The translations under genes were made by a program, and so were the position numbers. Source: Amyloporia xantha (Eukaryota; Basidiomycota; Agaricomycetes; Polyporales; Adustoporiaceae). Taken from it: a stretch of 64,000 nt of DNA. Each line of letters begins with the position of its first letter. Within the stretch, counting starts at the first letter, position 1. Location: assembly GCA_036971615.1 (NCBI GenBank), contig JAYKKR010000013.1, forward strand, positions 124,001 to 188,000, in the 5' to 3' direction. Below the pieces are notes generated by a model. The model did not search any database and had not been told where the DNA came from. It was given only the letters and a program-made list of their open reading frames with translations. This document shows positions 34,086-46,144 of the stretch, one piece after another.

Positions 34086-35263
34086 ATGGCACAAGTCATT
34101 CGTATTCCTTTGACACCACACCGACACACTTCTACCCCTCAGCAGCCCATCCCATTGGGTATCGTATCCTGCGCACGCACGAAGCGAAAGGCGACCTCGG
34201 ACGAAGACTTCGTAGCCGAGGAGACTGACCGTGCAAAGCGCGTCAAGACCGATGCTGATCCCGGTGCGTGCCATTCAGTGCAGACTGTGGCTCATCGCTG
34301 ATGCCGATATACAGCCGGCGTCGAGTCTCCTTTCTACTGGGAAATGCCAGAAATATATCACTCGCTCAGTGCAGATTCTGACTTTTGGGACAACCTCTTG
34401 GCATCAATGAATGACACAGACTGGGAGCATTCGGAGGCAAGTGCCCCAGAGCCCGAGATTCAACTTGAAGGTGCAGCAGAAGAACCTTTGCCAGTTGATA
34501 TGGATGAATCTCAGGAGACAATATTCGACATCTCGGACGACATCAGAGATAGTGACAAGCAAGAACAGAAAGATGCAGAAGATATCATAGCATCTATTCG
34601 GGCCCGCAAATTCAAGAAGGCAATGGGGTTATGGGAGTATGCGTGCCGGATCCGCGTTGACAAAATGTAAGTGGTGACCTGGTCGTCTTTGGCCGTCGAG
34701 CGTTGTTGCACGTACTGATCTGATCATCATTATCCTGGTACATCAGTCTCGAAGAGCACAAGCAAGATGCGATTTGCGACGCCGTTGAGCGGGAGGCAAG
34801 GCCTTACCTAGCATCGGCACCGATTTCATTCTTACGGTGCGACCATCGAAGAGTGAATAGCGACGAGCACCTCGCCGAGTTCCTCAACTACAGCGTCGGC
34901 GAAATTCTCCAGGTTGCTACCAGCACCCCATCTTCGGAAGATGGTGCCGTGAACGAAAGCGACGAGGACGATTCGCTGCAATCATTTTTCGAGGAGCATG
35001 CAACGACTGGTCTAGATCGTCAGAGCGTTGACATCGAATGGTCCGACGACTCGGACGAAGATGAAGAGTTCTCCGATGCTTGTCCAAGGCGGAGTCTGGC
35101 ACCGAGCCCGAGCCCTCGTCAACGGTCTCTGGATCTGCCAGTGATTAGCCTGCCGCGGCTGTCCTCGATCCGCTTGCCCTACGTTTACGAACCTGCCACG
35201 ACTCAAAAAGGAACGCCTTCAAGAGTGGCACCTGAAGCGCGTGGACGTCTGAGTCTGCGATGA
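34086..35263 (+). CDS. Gene B: acidic nuclear-type protein (copy 1)
   Basis: Exons 34086-34263, 34315-34666 and 34747-35263 give 348 residues. Residues 1-60 are basic with two Lys/Arg patches (RTKRKAT, RAKRVKTD) resembling nuclear signals. Then come ESPFYWEMPE, an acidic Ser/Glu-rich stretch, a helix (EDIIASIRARKFKKAMGLWEYA), ISFLRCDHRR and SDEHLAEFL. The C-terminal half has acidic clusters (DESDEDDS-type) and a Ser/Pro/Arg-rich tail. No family is recognised. A diverged, probably broken copy lies at 51030-52231. Confidence 0.72.
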
Positions 35264-35280
35264 GGGACGCTTTCAAGCCT

Positions 35281-35470
35281 GACTGCGATCTCTACCTGGG
35301 CGACCCGGTAAAACGAAGACGACTGTAAAGCGTCTGAGGGTCCTCCCGTGCTCCGAGTGGGGTGTGCGCAAAACAATATTGTTGCTCAAACGAGCTGCGC
35401 CTAAGACTATGCCTTGATTTGATTTATTGGTATTTATACACTTGTACCTGTATCTATGTATCGATAGCAT
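35281..35470 (-). repeat. Dispersed ~190-bp repeat, copy 1
   Basis: Related to 45195-45370, 47395-47565 and 50820-51020. Shared words include cgatacat, gtacaagtgta, ctcgtttgag and gcgcacacccca. Each copy lies about 10-130 bp downstream of a gene stop, in either orientation. Confidence 0.6.
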
Positions 35471-35979
35471 ACACAAGATACATAACTCATGGGTGAGAAC
35501 ACCTAAACATCTGAGGCTCCATGCAATCGCATTGCATTTGAACTGTCCGGCTCGGGATCGTCTGTGGAACAAGGTCCCGCTTCGCAACATCAAGTCCACG
35601 ACAGTTCAGCTGTGGCTTGCGGTATGCCTTCATGACGAGAGTCTGAATCCTGCCCATTAAGCTGACATCGAATGATACTGAGGATTCGTCGTCTGATGCA
35701 AATGGTAATATTCAGAGCTATCTTTGTAAATTTAAAGCGGACGAGTACAGCGTCAGACCAACCTATGGTGACAAGTACAGTACAAGCTACACTTCGTCTC
35801 AGCGCTCTACCCTCGCAATCCGCTGATCAACTAGTTCTCCGTCTGCATCAAGTGTGCACGAGGTGTAAGAGTCACCCCCCATCATATACACCGAACCACG
35901 GAGCGACGACCATGCACGGAGGACTAGTTTCGCAAAGGAGTGAACCGTGCGATACCGATCTCGCTCACCTTGGAATCTT

Positions 35980-36290
35980 TCACCAAGTCACGCCGCTCAT
36001 AAACGGTAGAATATCGGTCATGATCGGCAGGGCCTCCTGCCCACTGGAATAGTCGTGCATCGTCGGCGTACGCACGATGCCTGCGCGTCGGGGGCATGCG
36101 GATATTGCAAAATGGAATGACCCCAAGTGCTCAGGCTCGTGCAGGAAGACGGAATAATAGAGAGCTGATTCCGCCTCATGCTGCAAGAATCGACAGAGAC
36201 GGCTGACGCGTGCGAGATCAGGACGGCTGCTTGAATGATTAAACATGTGTGACCACATTTCGAGGGGCAGCTCAGGACAACGCTGGACTG
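35980..36290 (-). pseudogene. F-box-like gene fragment
   Basis: ELPLEMWSHMF ... DLARVSRLCRFLQHEAESALYYSV ... ACPRRAGIVR aligns residue by residue with the N-terminus of the F-box-like gene at 43955. The frame then stops and the rest of the family sequence is absent. No in-frame ATG was found before the box. Best read as a truncated paralogue. Confidence 0.6.
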
Positions 36291-36324
36291 AAGAAACCGC
36301 CTGCTCTGGCAGGAGGTGATACAC

Positions 36325-39300
36325 GACGGGCTTCTTCTTGGAGAGTAGAATGACCGTTCATATCCTCTTGTTCCTCGGTATCCGTATTCCAAGGCGCAAG
36401 ACCCGGCTGTGAGCATGCTCAATGGAACGCGCCAAAGCACATACATTCAATCGATATATTTGTTAGCTTTACCGCACAGTGCAAATCTGCAGGCGACGTC
36501 ACGAACAGAGATAGCATAGCGTGCAAGGCCGCATAGGATAAACAGCACGGCTATGTTCCCTCACCGCACTGACTTCAATCACCGCCGAGCAGGTCGTGCT
36601 AGCTCACACGGGTAATCTAGAAATGCGAGCCGCAGGAAGAATGGATTTCAAATCAGTCATCCTCTGACGAGGGGACACCATATACCGCGCCGGTGCGCGC
36701 CAATGGATCGCGCTTGGACTACCACAGAAGAACACACCCGCCCTCCTCACCCCCTCCGCAGTCAATTCCAATAGCTCACCATATGCATGTGATTCATCTG
36801 CTCGCACACCATCCTGCACCACATACGAGCTTGGATTCAAATAAGAGGCCTACCAGAGCGCTCCCCGGGCATGATCCCTGCTTCGTTCCGACCTCGCTGG
36901 GGCGCGTGCCGACACCGTTGAACCCGCACGCTCCAGCATCGAGGCAGAGACCCCCAGCGTGAATACGGGGCAAGCGCTACGACAGAGATAGAGGATGGCA
37001 TACGTGTCAAGGACGCGCACGGTCGGCTCGCAGTCGCCGATCCTTCTTCATTCCACTTGAATCCGTACCGAACGCACGGCGCCTTGTGCTCAGGCTTTTG
37101 CCAGAGCACGCGCCAACGTGCACTTGCCAGCGTGCAGCATCGGTGAGCAGGAGCCGCGAGCCGTGAGTCGTTCGCCCAGCGAAGGAGCAAGCGCGCGACA
37201 CACTCCGGCTCCCGGTACCCTGGTACCCCCCCCCCCCGGTGGCGGAGTCAAGCCTGTGTCGTGCGATCAGATACATCCCAGCCGCCCCCGCGTGAGTCCG
37301 TGTCATTGTCTACGCCAGCAAGCTCGCGCATGATGGAATAGAGCCGGTCGCCAGCCGCGAAGCATGACCTCGAGGAGCCGCTCGCGCAGCAGCCGCCCGC
37401 GGGCAGAATGGGCGCACACGGATGTGTCACGCAGAACTCACGCCGCCTGAACGTGGCACAGTGAACGTTGAACTTCGGATTTCGGATTAAGGAAGGGCGT
37501 AAATAAGAATGCTGGATCGCGACTGCGCGCTGAGCGCTGAGGCCTGGAGGCGTGCACTGAAAGTAGTCCTTCGACGAGTTGCCAGGGCTGCCCTGCCAGT
37601 GGACAGATGCATGTTCACTGCCGGTGGTCTCGATGGCGCATCAGGCCCCAGCGAGGCCTGAGACCTGAGATCTTAATGCGTGGTACGTAGGCAGATGAAG
37701 CGGAGCGCGGCGGACAGCAGCATGATCCGTGCTTCGCGCGGCGTGGAGTGCAGGTGCGGGAGGACGGAGAGCTTGACAGGCACAGAGCGACGGGGGAAGA
37801 TAGCAGGGCGTTTCGTTCGACAGGATATGCATATTCAAGTGGCAGGAAGGAAGACGGCCACGGTAGAGAGTGATATCCTGACAGGGGTAGCAAATAGAGA
37901 AAGCCACGAGCCTAGAGCATCACAACGGGGTCACCGCGAGGGAGGGCGTCCGCCCTTGCCGCGGCATACATTCACAACCGGCAGGGCAGGGCGGTGTCGA
38001 TGAAGGGGGACTCATGATTGCAGGAAGTGGCGATGGTTGAAGAAGCATGCGGGGAGGACTCACCTGAATGCGGTGTGTGGGTGACGGCCAGTGAGACGAC
38101 GGCGCGACAGGTGGCTTCACTGAGAGAAAGAGCACTGCATCCGTCACGCGGCAATTTCGATGCGCCGGTAGTACTAAGCAGGGAAGCGAATTTGAAGACC
38201 AGGTGCGCTCTGGAACGAGTACGCGCCGGGTGGGACCCGAGGCGTTGCCGGAGGATGATTTGTAGACACACCGTGTATACATCTGATATCGTCGCGAGAT
38301 GGCTGGAGTGCAATCTTAAGGTTAACATGGGTAACGGATTATTGTTTTGTCACTGTCCGAAATCATCAGGACATGCGCGGTGGCTGCGCGTCGCGGTGAT
38401 GAAGCGATCGAATCTGCTTAGCCTTGCGCAAGGCGACAGACAGACAGAGCAGTGATTCCGCTTCGTGCTGTAAGATTGCGATGTGTCGTGGTGATACTGA
38501 GGCGCGACAGGCGATTTTTGTGAGAGTACTGCATCCGTCAAACCTCGCTCCAGCTCAAGCGTTGATTCGAAGACAGCGATATCGGCGCGGGGGTCGACGG
38601 AGGGCAGGCGGTCACCGGTGGCCAATGAGTCTGTGCGGATGTGTCATAGCAGCTGCGCTGGTAGTACTAAGCAGGCATGCGAATTTGACGAATGAAACGC
38701 GGATGGGCGCCAGGTAGGCTCTGGAACGAGTACACGCGGGGTGGAATCCGAGGTGTTGCCGGAGGACGATCGGGAGAGTCTGATGTTGTCGCGAGATGGC
38801 AGGAGCGCAATCTTGAAGGCTATCATGGGCAACAGATGGGCATTGTAGGCAACTGCGGTGGTTCGCGAAGTGTGTGGCAGGGAAGAAGACGGAGGCGTGG
38901 TGCTGTGTGGGAGGACGGACAGCTGAAGTGGAATGGAGAAGGTGATACAGGCCGCGAGGCTGTCCGACCAGGTATGCAAACCGGCGGTTGGCTGGGGTTT
39001 GGGGAAGCGCAGAGGGCGAGGTCGGTCAGCAGAGAGAGAAAGACTGTCGCGGATGGAAGAAGCGTGGGGAGGGGTTCGTCTTTGAGCGCGGGGACGTGGA
39101 TAGTAGTGTTCTAACCACTTGGGAGCGCAGGGCGGGGACGGTCGTATATATCAAATGCATCCGCTGTGATATTTCGAGTGAGCCAACAGCGCGGCGACAG
39201 ACGCCAGTGCCACAAGAAGCCCGCGGCCGCCGGGATGCGTCAGCAGGCGCTCGAGATTAGATCGCATACCGCATAAAGCAGGTGAGCTGCCTAAACGAGC

Positions 39301-39467
39301 CTTGCGCACGTGTGGTGGAGGAAGTCCGGGCCTGGCGATCGACCATTTTATCAGCCATGGCGGCCATGGCCTGACCTCAGTCTATCGCCGTCGCTCTCCT
39401 CTCCAGCTCCTTCTCCCACCGCGAGGCCTCCTGCCTGCCACTTGCTGCAGCCGTTCACTCCTCCCCC
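36325..39467. repeat. Gene-poor region with degenerate duplicated segments
   Basis: No supported gene. Segments at about 38100-38330 and 38640-38830 are diverged copies of each other (shared words tagtactaagcagg, tctggaacgagtac, gttgccggaggac, cgcgagatgg). Other fragments recur near 37740-37900. A 12-C homopolymer lies at 37226-37237. Confidence 0.45.
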
Positions 39468-42400
39468 ATGGCCACCTCCTCCCTCTCCCGCCAGCCGTCC
39501 GCCCTTGACCACCCCGAACGCGCGCACGTCCGTCTCGAGCACGACGAGAAGCACGATCATCACGAGAAACACGACGTCCACGCACCCCGCCATCGGAGCA
39601 CGTTCCAGACTGTCGGCCTCATCGCAACATGCACCACCGCTATGGTCCTCAACGTACGTCCTTTCTGCTTACCTTCACATCTGCCTTTTCTTTTCGGCGT
39701 CATACCCTGCCCAATCGACATATTGTTCCCCGATAATACCCCGCCTGATACGTTTCCTTGCGTCTGCTACAAGCCAGCCAACGGAGAGCATGGAAAGCAT
39801 TGTGGTGTGGAACCTACGCCAACGGTGTTGGCCGTGGACATACACCGACAGCGTGATGGGTGCCGGTGGGCGGTCACACGTCAGGGAGAGTAGAGTGCTA
39901 GCCGAGCGGGTGGCACACAGCGTCGGTCTGTCTGCGGGACCGCACGGTGCGAGACTCGGAACACGATTAGGATTCAGTGCCCCCAGCGCCCGTTTCGCTC
40001 CCGCTCTCAGCGCTGCATCGATTTCCAGCAATAGCAGGACATGGGCTGCGGGATGAGGCTTGTTCATTCTTCGCGCCGAGCCCGACTATGCCGCGGGTTG
40101 GTTTCCGGGGATTGCAGACTGCAGGCGACGTGCGCCAGGCGATGTCGTACGTCTAGTCCCCGCACCCTCGCATCATATACCATCGCCCGTTGCTGACGTC
40201 TCCTGCTGCAAAACGCACACGACATCGCATCGGGCATGGCACTTGTGATTGGGAGTGTGACTCCTGATCTCGGGTGAGCTATGCGTGGCGAGGCGTGCAC
40301 CCGTTTGTGCTGCGCTCCGAGTCCAGCAAGCACAGGCTCTGCATGCACCCTGCAGGGCTGATTCAGGGGGCTGCAGATCCGTTGTTGCAGCAGAGCGCTC
40401 GCCCCCGCCTATGTGGGAGGGAGATCGCTGGGGCGGCACCCTCGACGAGTTTCTTGTGCCTATGTCTTAAGTCTGCTGTTCAGGACATCCCCCGCCTCTG
40501 CCCGTATACTGCTCCTGTTGCTCACCCGGACGCATCTTCTGCAGTCTTGTAACAACACCGCCGTCGCCATCGCGCTCCCTACCATCGGCCGCGACCTCAA
40601 CATCCCCGAGTACCGCCTGCAGTGGATCATCTCCGCATACACCCTCAGCTCCGTGCGTACCCCTGTCCCTCTTATCCTTCCCCTTCCGCCTGCTCATGAT
40701 CGACACACTTCCAGGGCTGCCTACTGCTCTTCTTTGGCCGCCTCGCGGACCTCTTCGGGCGCAAGAAGGCGTTTCTGCTCGGCATTCTCTGCCTCGGCAT
40801 CTTTGGGCTCGGGTGTGGCTTCGCGCAGGGTGGGTACCCGGGGAGTCTCCCGTCTCCGCGTTCACTGATCGACGCTGTCTACAGACGAGATCACGATTGA
40901 TGTACTCCGAGGGCTGCAGGGGCTGGGCGCTGCAGCGTGCATCCCTGCTGCGGTGCGTCCGCTCTCCGTTTAAAGTCCAAACTGATTCTGAATTACACTT
41001 TATCCACAGCTCGGCATCCTCGCACACGCATTCCCGCCCTCGCGCACGCGCTCCATCGCCTTCGCGACCTTCGCGGCGGGTGCACCCGTCGGTGCCGCAG
41101 TCGGGAGCACGATCGGCGGAGTGCTGACGCAGCTGACAGAGTGAGTTGTCTGTCTTTATCATTTTTGTCGCTTTTGCTTTCCGCTGACTGACGGGTTTCA
41201 GGAAACACTGGCGGTCGACGTTCTGGTTCATGACCGGTGTCAGCGCGCTCACGTTCCTCGGAGGCTTCATCAGTTTCGATGCGGACCTGCCCTCGACCGA
41301 GACGGACCGGTGCGTCGTGCGTAGGGCTCCTTGCTGCGTGTGCTGACAGACCCCATGTGCAACGCAGACGGATAGACTGGCTCGGCGCGTTCCTCGTCAC
41401 CTCCGGGCTCGTATTGATCGTCTTCGTGCTCAGCGACGGTAGCATTGCGCCGAACGGGTGGAAGACAGGATGTGCGTGCTCCGTATCTGTATCTGTCTCC
41501 CGCTCCCTCATCCCTCCCACAGACATCATCGCGCTGATCATCATCGGCGTGCTCCTGCTGATCGCGTACGTCGCGTGGCAGGCGTTCCTCGAGAAGCAGC
41601 TGGACGCACACTCGACGGCGTGGTGGACGCCGCCGCCGGTGATGCGGGTGTCGCTGTGGGGCCGCGCGCGGGGGAAGCTGGCGGTGACGCTGGTGCTGGC
41701 GCTGCTGGAGTACAGCAGCTTCATGAGCTTCAACTTCTGGATCCAGCTGTACTACCAGAACTACGTCGGGCTGAACCCGGTGCTGACGATGGTGCGGCTG
41801 CTGCCGCAGTTCGTCACGGGCGTGATCTGCAACGTGATCGTGGCGCTGTTCGTCGGGCGCGTCCCGCTGATGTACCTCGTCGGTGCGTGTGCATGCACGA
41901 CTTGACGCTGACTCTGTCCCCGCTGACTCACCTGCCCGTGCACACAGCATTCGGCACGGCGCTGACGTCGGTCGCAAGCCTGCTGTTCGCGGTGATCAAC
42001 CCGCAGGCGCCGTACTGGGCGTTCGGGTTTCCGGCGGCGATCGTGTCGGTGTTCGGGGCGGACTTTGTGTTCGCGTCGGGGACGCTGTTCGTCGCGAAGG
42101 TGTGCCTGCCGCACGAGCAGAGCGTGGGCGGGGCGACGTTCCAGACGATGACGCAGCTCGGGGCGTCGTTCGGGCTCGCGGTGACGACGATCGTGTACGA
42201 CTCGGAGCTGAAGAAGGCGGCGCTGAGCGAGGGCGTGGTGGTGAACGTCGACGGGACGAACGCGCCGGCGTCGGCGCAGCTGACGGGGTACAAGGACGCG
42301 ATGTGGATGGGGTTCGCGCTGGGCATATTTGGTGCGTTGCGGAGTTGGCTTAGGGCGTCGTGCGTGCGGGTGCTGACGTGATTCATGTAGGGACGGTGCT

Positions 42401-42518
42401 AGCGATCATGTTCCTGCGGGGAGCGGGCATCGTCGGCCATCGGAAGGGCGGCGAGGGCGACTCGACCGTGAGCGGGGACACGATTCGCGACGAGAAAGTG
42501 CGACAAAACAAGGCGTGA
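39468..42518 (+). CDS. MFS transporter, DHA2-type drug/H+ antiporter-like
   Basis: Ten exons: 39468-39653, 40545-40652, 40715-40829, 40885-40952, 41010-41140, 41202-41309, 41368-41471, 41523-41882, 41948-42331 and 42391-42518. They join in frame into 563 residues. The N-terminal tail is His/Glu-rich and cytosolic. Signature motifs are NTAVAIALPTIGRDL in the first membrane helix, the MFS motif A loop GRLADLFGRKKAF, and a glycine-rich helix GAPVGAAVGSTIGG (motif C-like). The remaining hydrophobic segments fit about 14 helices, and the C-terminal tail is charged. A plasma-membrane or vacuolar exporter is likely; substrate unknown. Intron 1 is 891 bp, the others 50-65 bp. The last exons are very GC-rich with strong codon bias. 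Confidence 0.87.
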
Positions 42519-43954
42519 TGTGTCAGGAAGAATGAAGAATGATGTTTGCTTTTATCTGGAAGTATCCTACGGTCTGCTAATGACACGCGCATGCTCACAT
42601 GCTAGATACATCTCACATCTCATAGACGACATTCTTGCATTGATTTGGATCACACACTGATATCGCTGACGAGGTTGTTGGGTTGACGAACAGATCGAGG
42701 CTACTCACTGGTAAATGATGGTACCAGACGTAATGTACGCAAATATGCTTTAGTACGTGAAACATGGAATGCTATAACATCTTGACGGTATCTGTTTGAG
42801 ACATTTGCAAATGCGCTGAATACGACACGCCAAAGTCGTTGGCCTTGTTTAGCCATGCTAGCATTCGTGTATACATCCCTGCGGGTACTGTTGCAGCTTG
42901 CAATTATAGCTTTCCAAGGGTCGAACCTTCGACGAGGGTTGTATTCGCCATACACGCAGCGCGAGAGATACAGCGGTATCATCTAGACACGACAGAGAGC
43001 TGATTCGAATTCCACCAATAATCCGAGTGGTGAATGAGTAACAGAGTTTACCCGTTGTCGTCTTGCATCTTGAGTATCGCTAATGCCACTGATATTGAGA
43101 TGGTAGCACGAAGTCAAGGGGAGGATGGGAAGACCTGAGAAGACTCAAGACTTCAAAGAATCAGATTTGCGTCGGGTTCGATCACGATCATTCGCACATG
43201 ACCTGGTCATGTACTAGGCACGTTGACTAGGTACAACCACATGATACACATCAAGCTTTTCCTTAAGCTAGCTTCCACCATATCCTGGACCTGTACATTT
43301 CCCTCTCCCGCCGCTGGTCACCACTCACTGTCGTCCACTTCCATTCAATTACGTTCGCCTGCGGACCTTGCAGTTCGAATTTGCCGTCAAGTTATCACTT
43401 TTCTCAAAACTTTCGCCCGATCTGCTACATCGACTCAGGTCGCCCGCGCTTTTTACCGGTGTAAGTGTCGCTTCTTATGACTGAAAGTTCATGCACTACA
43501 GCTTCATGATAGAGATGTAAATTGAACTTCTCGCCCGGCGACTTGTCGCGATTCCCAATCCTTCTTGGAATTGGTACTGGTCCGTTTGGCGTTGAAACCT
43601 CCTGTGAAACTCGTGTTCATTGACTTGCATTTCATTAGTCTATCTGCGATATCGCAAGCCATGAGTAAGCGCCAGCGCGTTTTACGACCGCGAAAAATTC
43701 TATCAGACGTATGTACTCTGTCTCGCAAACAATGACCTGGTCGTGCTCACGGTACTGCCTTCTGACAGGACACTGGCAGTGGCCGTCGCTTGTGTGCGAG
43801 AATCCGAAAGTCAAAGGTTGCGAGCATTTCAGTAAACGTCTCGACTCGGAAATGCTAACAACACTCCATTTCTCAGGCATCTGCGGACATCAAGAACGCC
43901 TGCCAGGCACGCCCCAAAAGAAGGGCCACCGCATCTCACTCAAGAACAGACTCG
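42519..43954. other. Intergenic, upstream part of the F-box tandem duplication
   Basis: No gene is recognised. From about 43290 onward the sequence is related to 45470-46144, upstream of the second F-box gene. Confidence 0.5.
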
Positions 43955-45088
43955 ATGATGTCTTCTGACTCCCTGGGATCTACGCTACCACCAGAATTGT
44001 GGTCCCTTATATTTCGATGTTTAGGACCACTGGATCTCGCGAGCACTAGCTGTGTCTGTCAATTCTTTCAGGCCGAAGCGGAATCACTGCTATACAACAT
44101 GGTCTGCCTATGCAAAGTCCGTGAAGTTCACATCTTTTACCGAGCCATATCATCATCACCTCGACGAGCGGCCGCTGTGCGTAGGCTATGGGCGCTGGAT
44201 AATGGGTGCTTGGGCACTGTCATATCGATGATCGGCCACATTCTCCAGTTGGTAATCAACGTGACGGAACTCAATATCCTTCTCATTTTCAAGGACCAGA
44301 AACAGATAGAAAACCTCTGGATCCAACTGAATAAGTGCACCTTCCAACTCGAGCATTTTGGTAGCAATGTGACCGTTGCTCCTGGGTGTCTTGCCTTCCT
44401 TGCCCGCCAACCGCGTATCAAGATACTCTTCACCTACGTCAACACAATAGAAGGACCTGTGCCTGTTCTGCCTCCGGACGTTCTACCCTCTCTACGAGTC
44501 TTGAGCACCAGCAAGTTCATTATGCCCTACATCCACCACCCGCGTAATATCACTCATCTCGCCGTTGTCCTTACGGATCAGAGTGCGGTGGACAATATCC
44601 TGCGGCTACTCGGACACCAGTTGATCAGCCTCAGTCTCGTGAGATTAGTTGACGACGACAGGTTTCCAACCGGTGTATTCCGCAACGTTCAAGCGCCAGC
44701 ACTGCGATTCCTCGAGGTCCGAGATACTACACTCAATGTACGTCGTGTCTTCTACCCCTGTCTTGTGCCGCATCTGAGGCCTGCACTGCAGGATATCGCA
44801 CCAATGAACATGGAAATGGATGTTACCAACATGGTACAACCGGGCGTTGTGGTAGAACGGTTCATGTGGGTTCCCGAGAGGATGCAGAGTGAAAACTTTC
44901 TGGGATTGTATGGGACGACGCTCTCTGATGTCCGCAGCTTCGCGAAGGCAAGCCTCGAAACGTGGAAGTCCCTGCGTCAATTTGTGTACATGGCATCAGA
45001 GGATATTTACACGTTGTGCACGCTTGGCAAAGATGGGCAACTTGTCGAGGAAGACGTCACCACGATCACACAGTGGAACGAGGTGTAG
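43955..45088 (+). CDS. F-box-like protein (intact tandem copy)
   Basis: Single-exon frame of 377 residues with ATG at 43955 (a second ATG follows at 43958). Residues 10-50 form an F-box-like region (LPPELWSLIFRCLGPLDLAS, then VCQFFQAEAESLLYN). The rest has leucine-rich, repeat-like beta/alpha segments (LRVLSTSKF, RNITHLAVVL, LRLLGHQLISLSLVRL, ALRFLEVRDT) of the type found in fungal F-box/LRR-like proteins. Such proteins usually link substrates to Skp1-Cullin ubiquitin ligases. This family is strongly expanded in Agaricomycetes. A broken copy follows in tandem and a fragment lies at 35980. Confidence 0.75.
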   Translation: MMSSDSLGSTLPPELWSLIFRCLGPLDLASTSCVCQFFQAEAESLLYNMVCLCKVREVHIFYRAISSSPRRAAAVRRLWALDNGCLGTVISMIGHILQLVINVTELNILLIFKDQKQIENLWIQLNKCTFQLEHFGSNVTVAPGCLAFLARQPRIKILFTYVNTIEGPVPVLPPDVLPSLRVLSTSKFIMPYIHHPRNITHLAVVLTDQSAVDNILRLLGHQLISLSLVRLVDDDRFPTGVFRNVQAPALRFLEVRDTTLNVRRVFYPCLVPHLRPALQDIAPMNMEMDVTNMVQPGVVVERFMWVPERMQSENFLGLYGTTLSDVRSFAKASLETWKSLRQFVYMASEDIYTLCTLGKDGQLVEEDVTTITQWNEV

Positions 45089-45194
45089 CTTGTAGGGCCA
45101 TTCTATCTGTACTTGCACTTATAGGGCTAATTGATCCAGCTTCCCTGCGGTGTTAAGACAGGCTGGCGCGGTGCTATCGGTAATACTGATTGTA

Positions 45195-45370
45195 TAGTAC
45201 GTGCCTGCTACCAGTACATGAATGTGGGTGCAAGTGTATGTATACCCTTAAATATTTTAGGTATGGCTCGTTTGAGAAATGCAGGTTTTTGCTCATATTC
45301 TACTGGTGAGTGGCCATAGGTCATTCGCAGTGGTTTCACATTCATCGCCCGGTCCCCAATATAGAGCCCA
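45195..45370 (+). repeat. Dispersed ~190-bp repeat, copy 2
   Basis: tgctaccagtacatg ... gtgcaagtgtatgtataccc ... ctcgtttgagaaa; see 35281-35470. It lies about 110 bp after the F-box stop. Confidence 0.55.
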
Positions 45371-46144
45371 AATAGTATGTTTTGCCCCCGGTGGCAGCAA
45401 GAAGAGAACCAGAATCGAGATCGACGTAACAACTACACGTGATCGTGTAGAGACAACCATTCCCGGATCTCTTCTTTCTATAACTTCCCACAACATCCAG
45501 TCGATCCCTCCCGCCGTGGGTCAGCACTTGCAGCTGTCAACTTCCGCACAGTTGCAGTCATCTGTGGATTTTGCATCCGATCGTGTTTGCTGTAACGTTG
45601 CTTCATCTCCCCAGACATTTTACCCAACCTGTCGGGCTGCATCGACTCAGGCGATCCGCGCCTTGCAAAGATGTAAGTATCACTATTCATTCTTGAACAG
45701 TCATGCAGTCCAGGTCTATGTAAGAGATGTTCATTGGAGATCTTACTCTGATCAGGCTCTGAATTCTTCTTAGAATCGGTACCGGTCCATTTGGCATCGA
45801 AGTTTCCCCTTTGAAATGTTCATCGACTGGCATTTTGATAGATTCTCCGCGATATCGCGAGCCAGATAATATTCAACGCGTTTGACGACCACAGAAGCTT
45901 CTATTCGGCGTATGTGCTCTATCTGGCTCGCAAATATTCACATGCTCATGATCCTGCCTCTATACAGGACGTCGGTGCTGGCTGTATCCTGCTTCCGGGA
46001 ACGCGGATATCAAAGGTTGCGAGGATGTCATTGAGCGTCCCGAACTGGAAATGCTGACGACATTCCCTTTACTTAAGCTTCCGCAAACATTAAGAACGCC
46101 TCGGAAGAAGGGCTACTGCTTCTCATTCGAGATCAGAGTCGACG

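Noticed and set aside
39310..40056. 248-codon plus-strand frame
   Set aside because: Runs through MFS exon 1 in another frame and into its intron; no motif support.
41270..41977. 235-codon minus-strand frame
   Set aside because: Antisense to GC-rich MFS exons with strong third-position bias, a common shadow effect.
42900..42940. tRNA-like ggtcgaacc T-loop word
   Set aside because: No acceptor stem, D-arm or anticodon arm can be paired around it.
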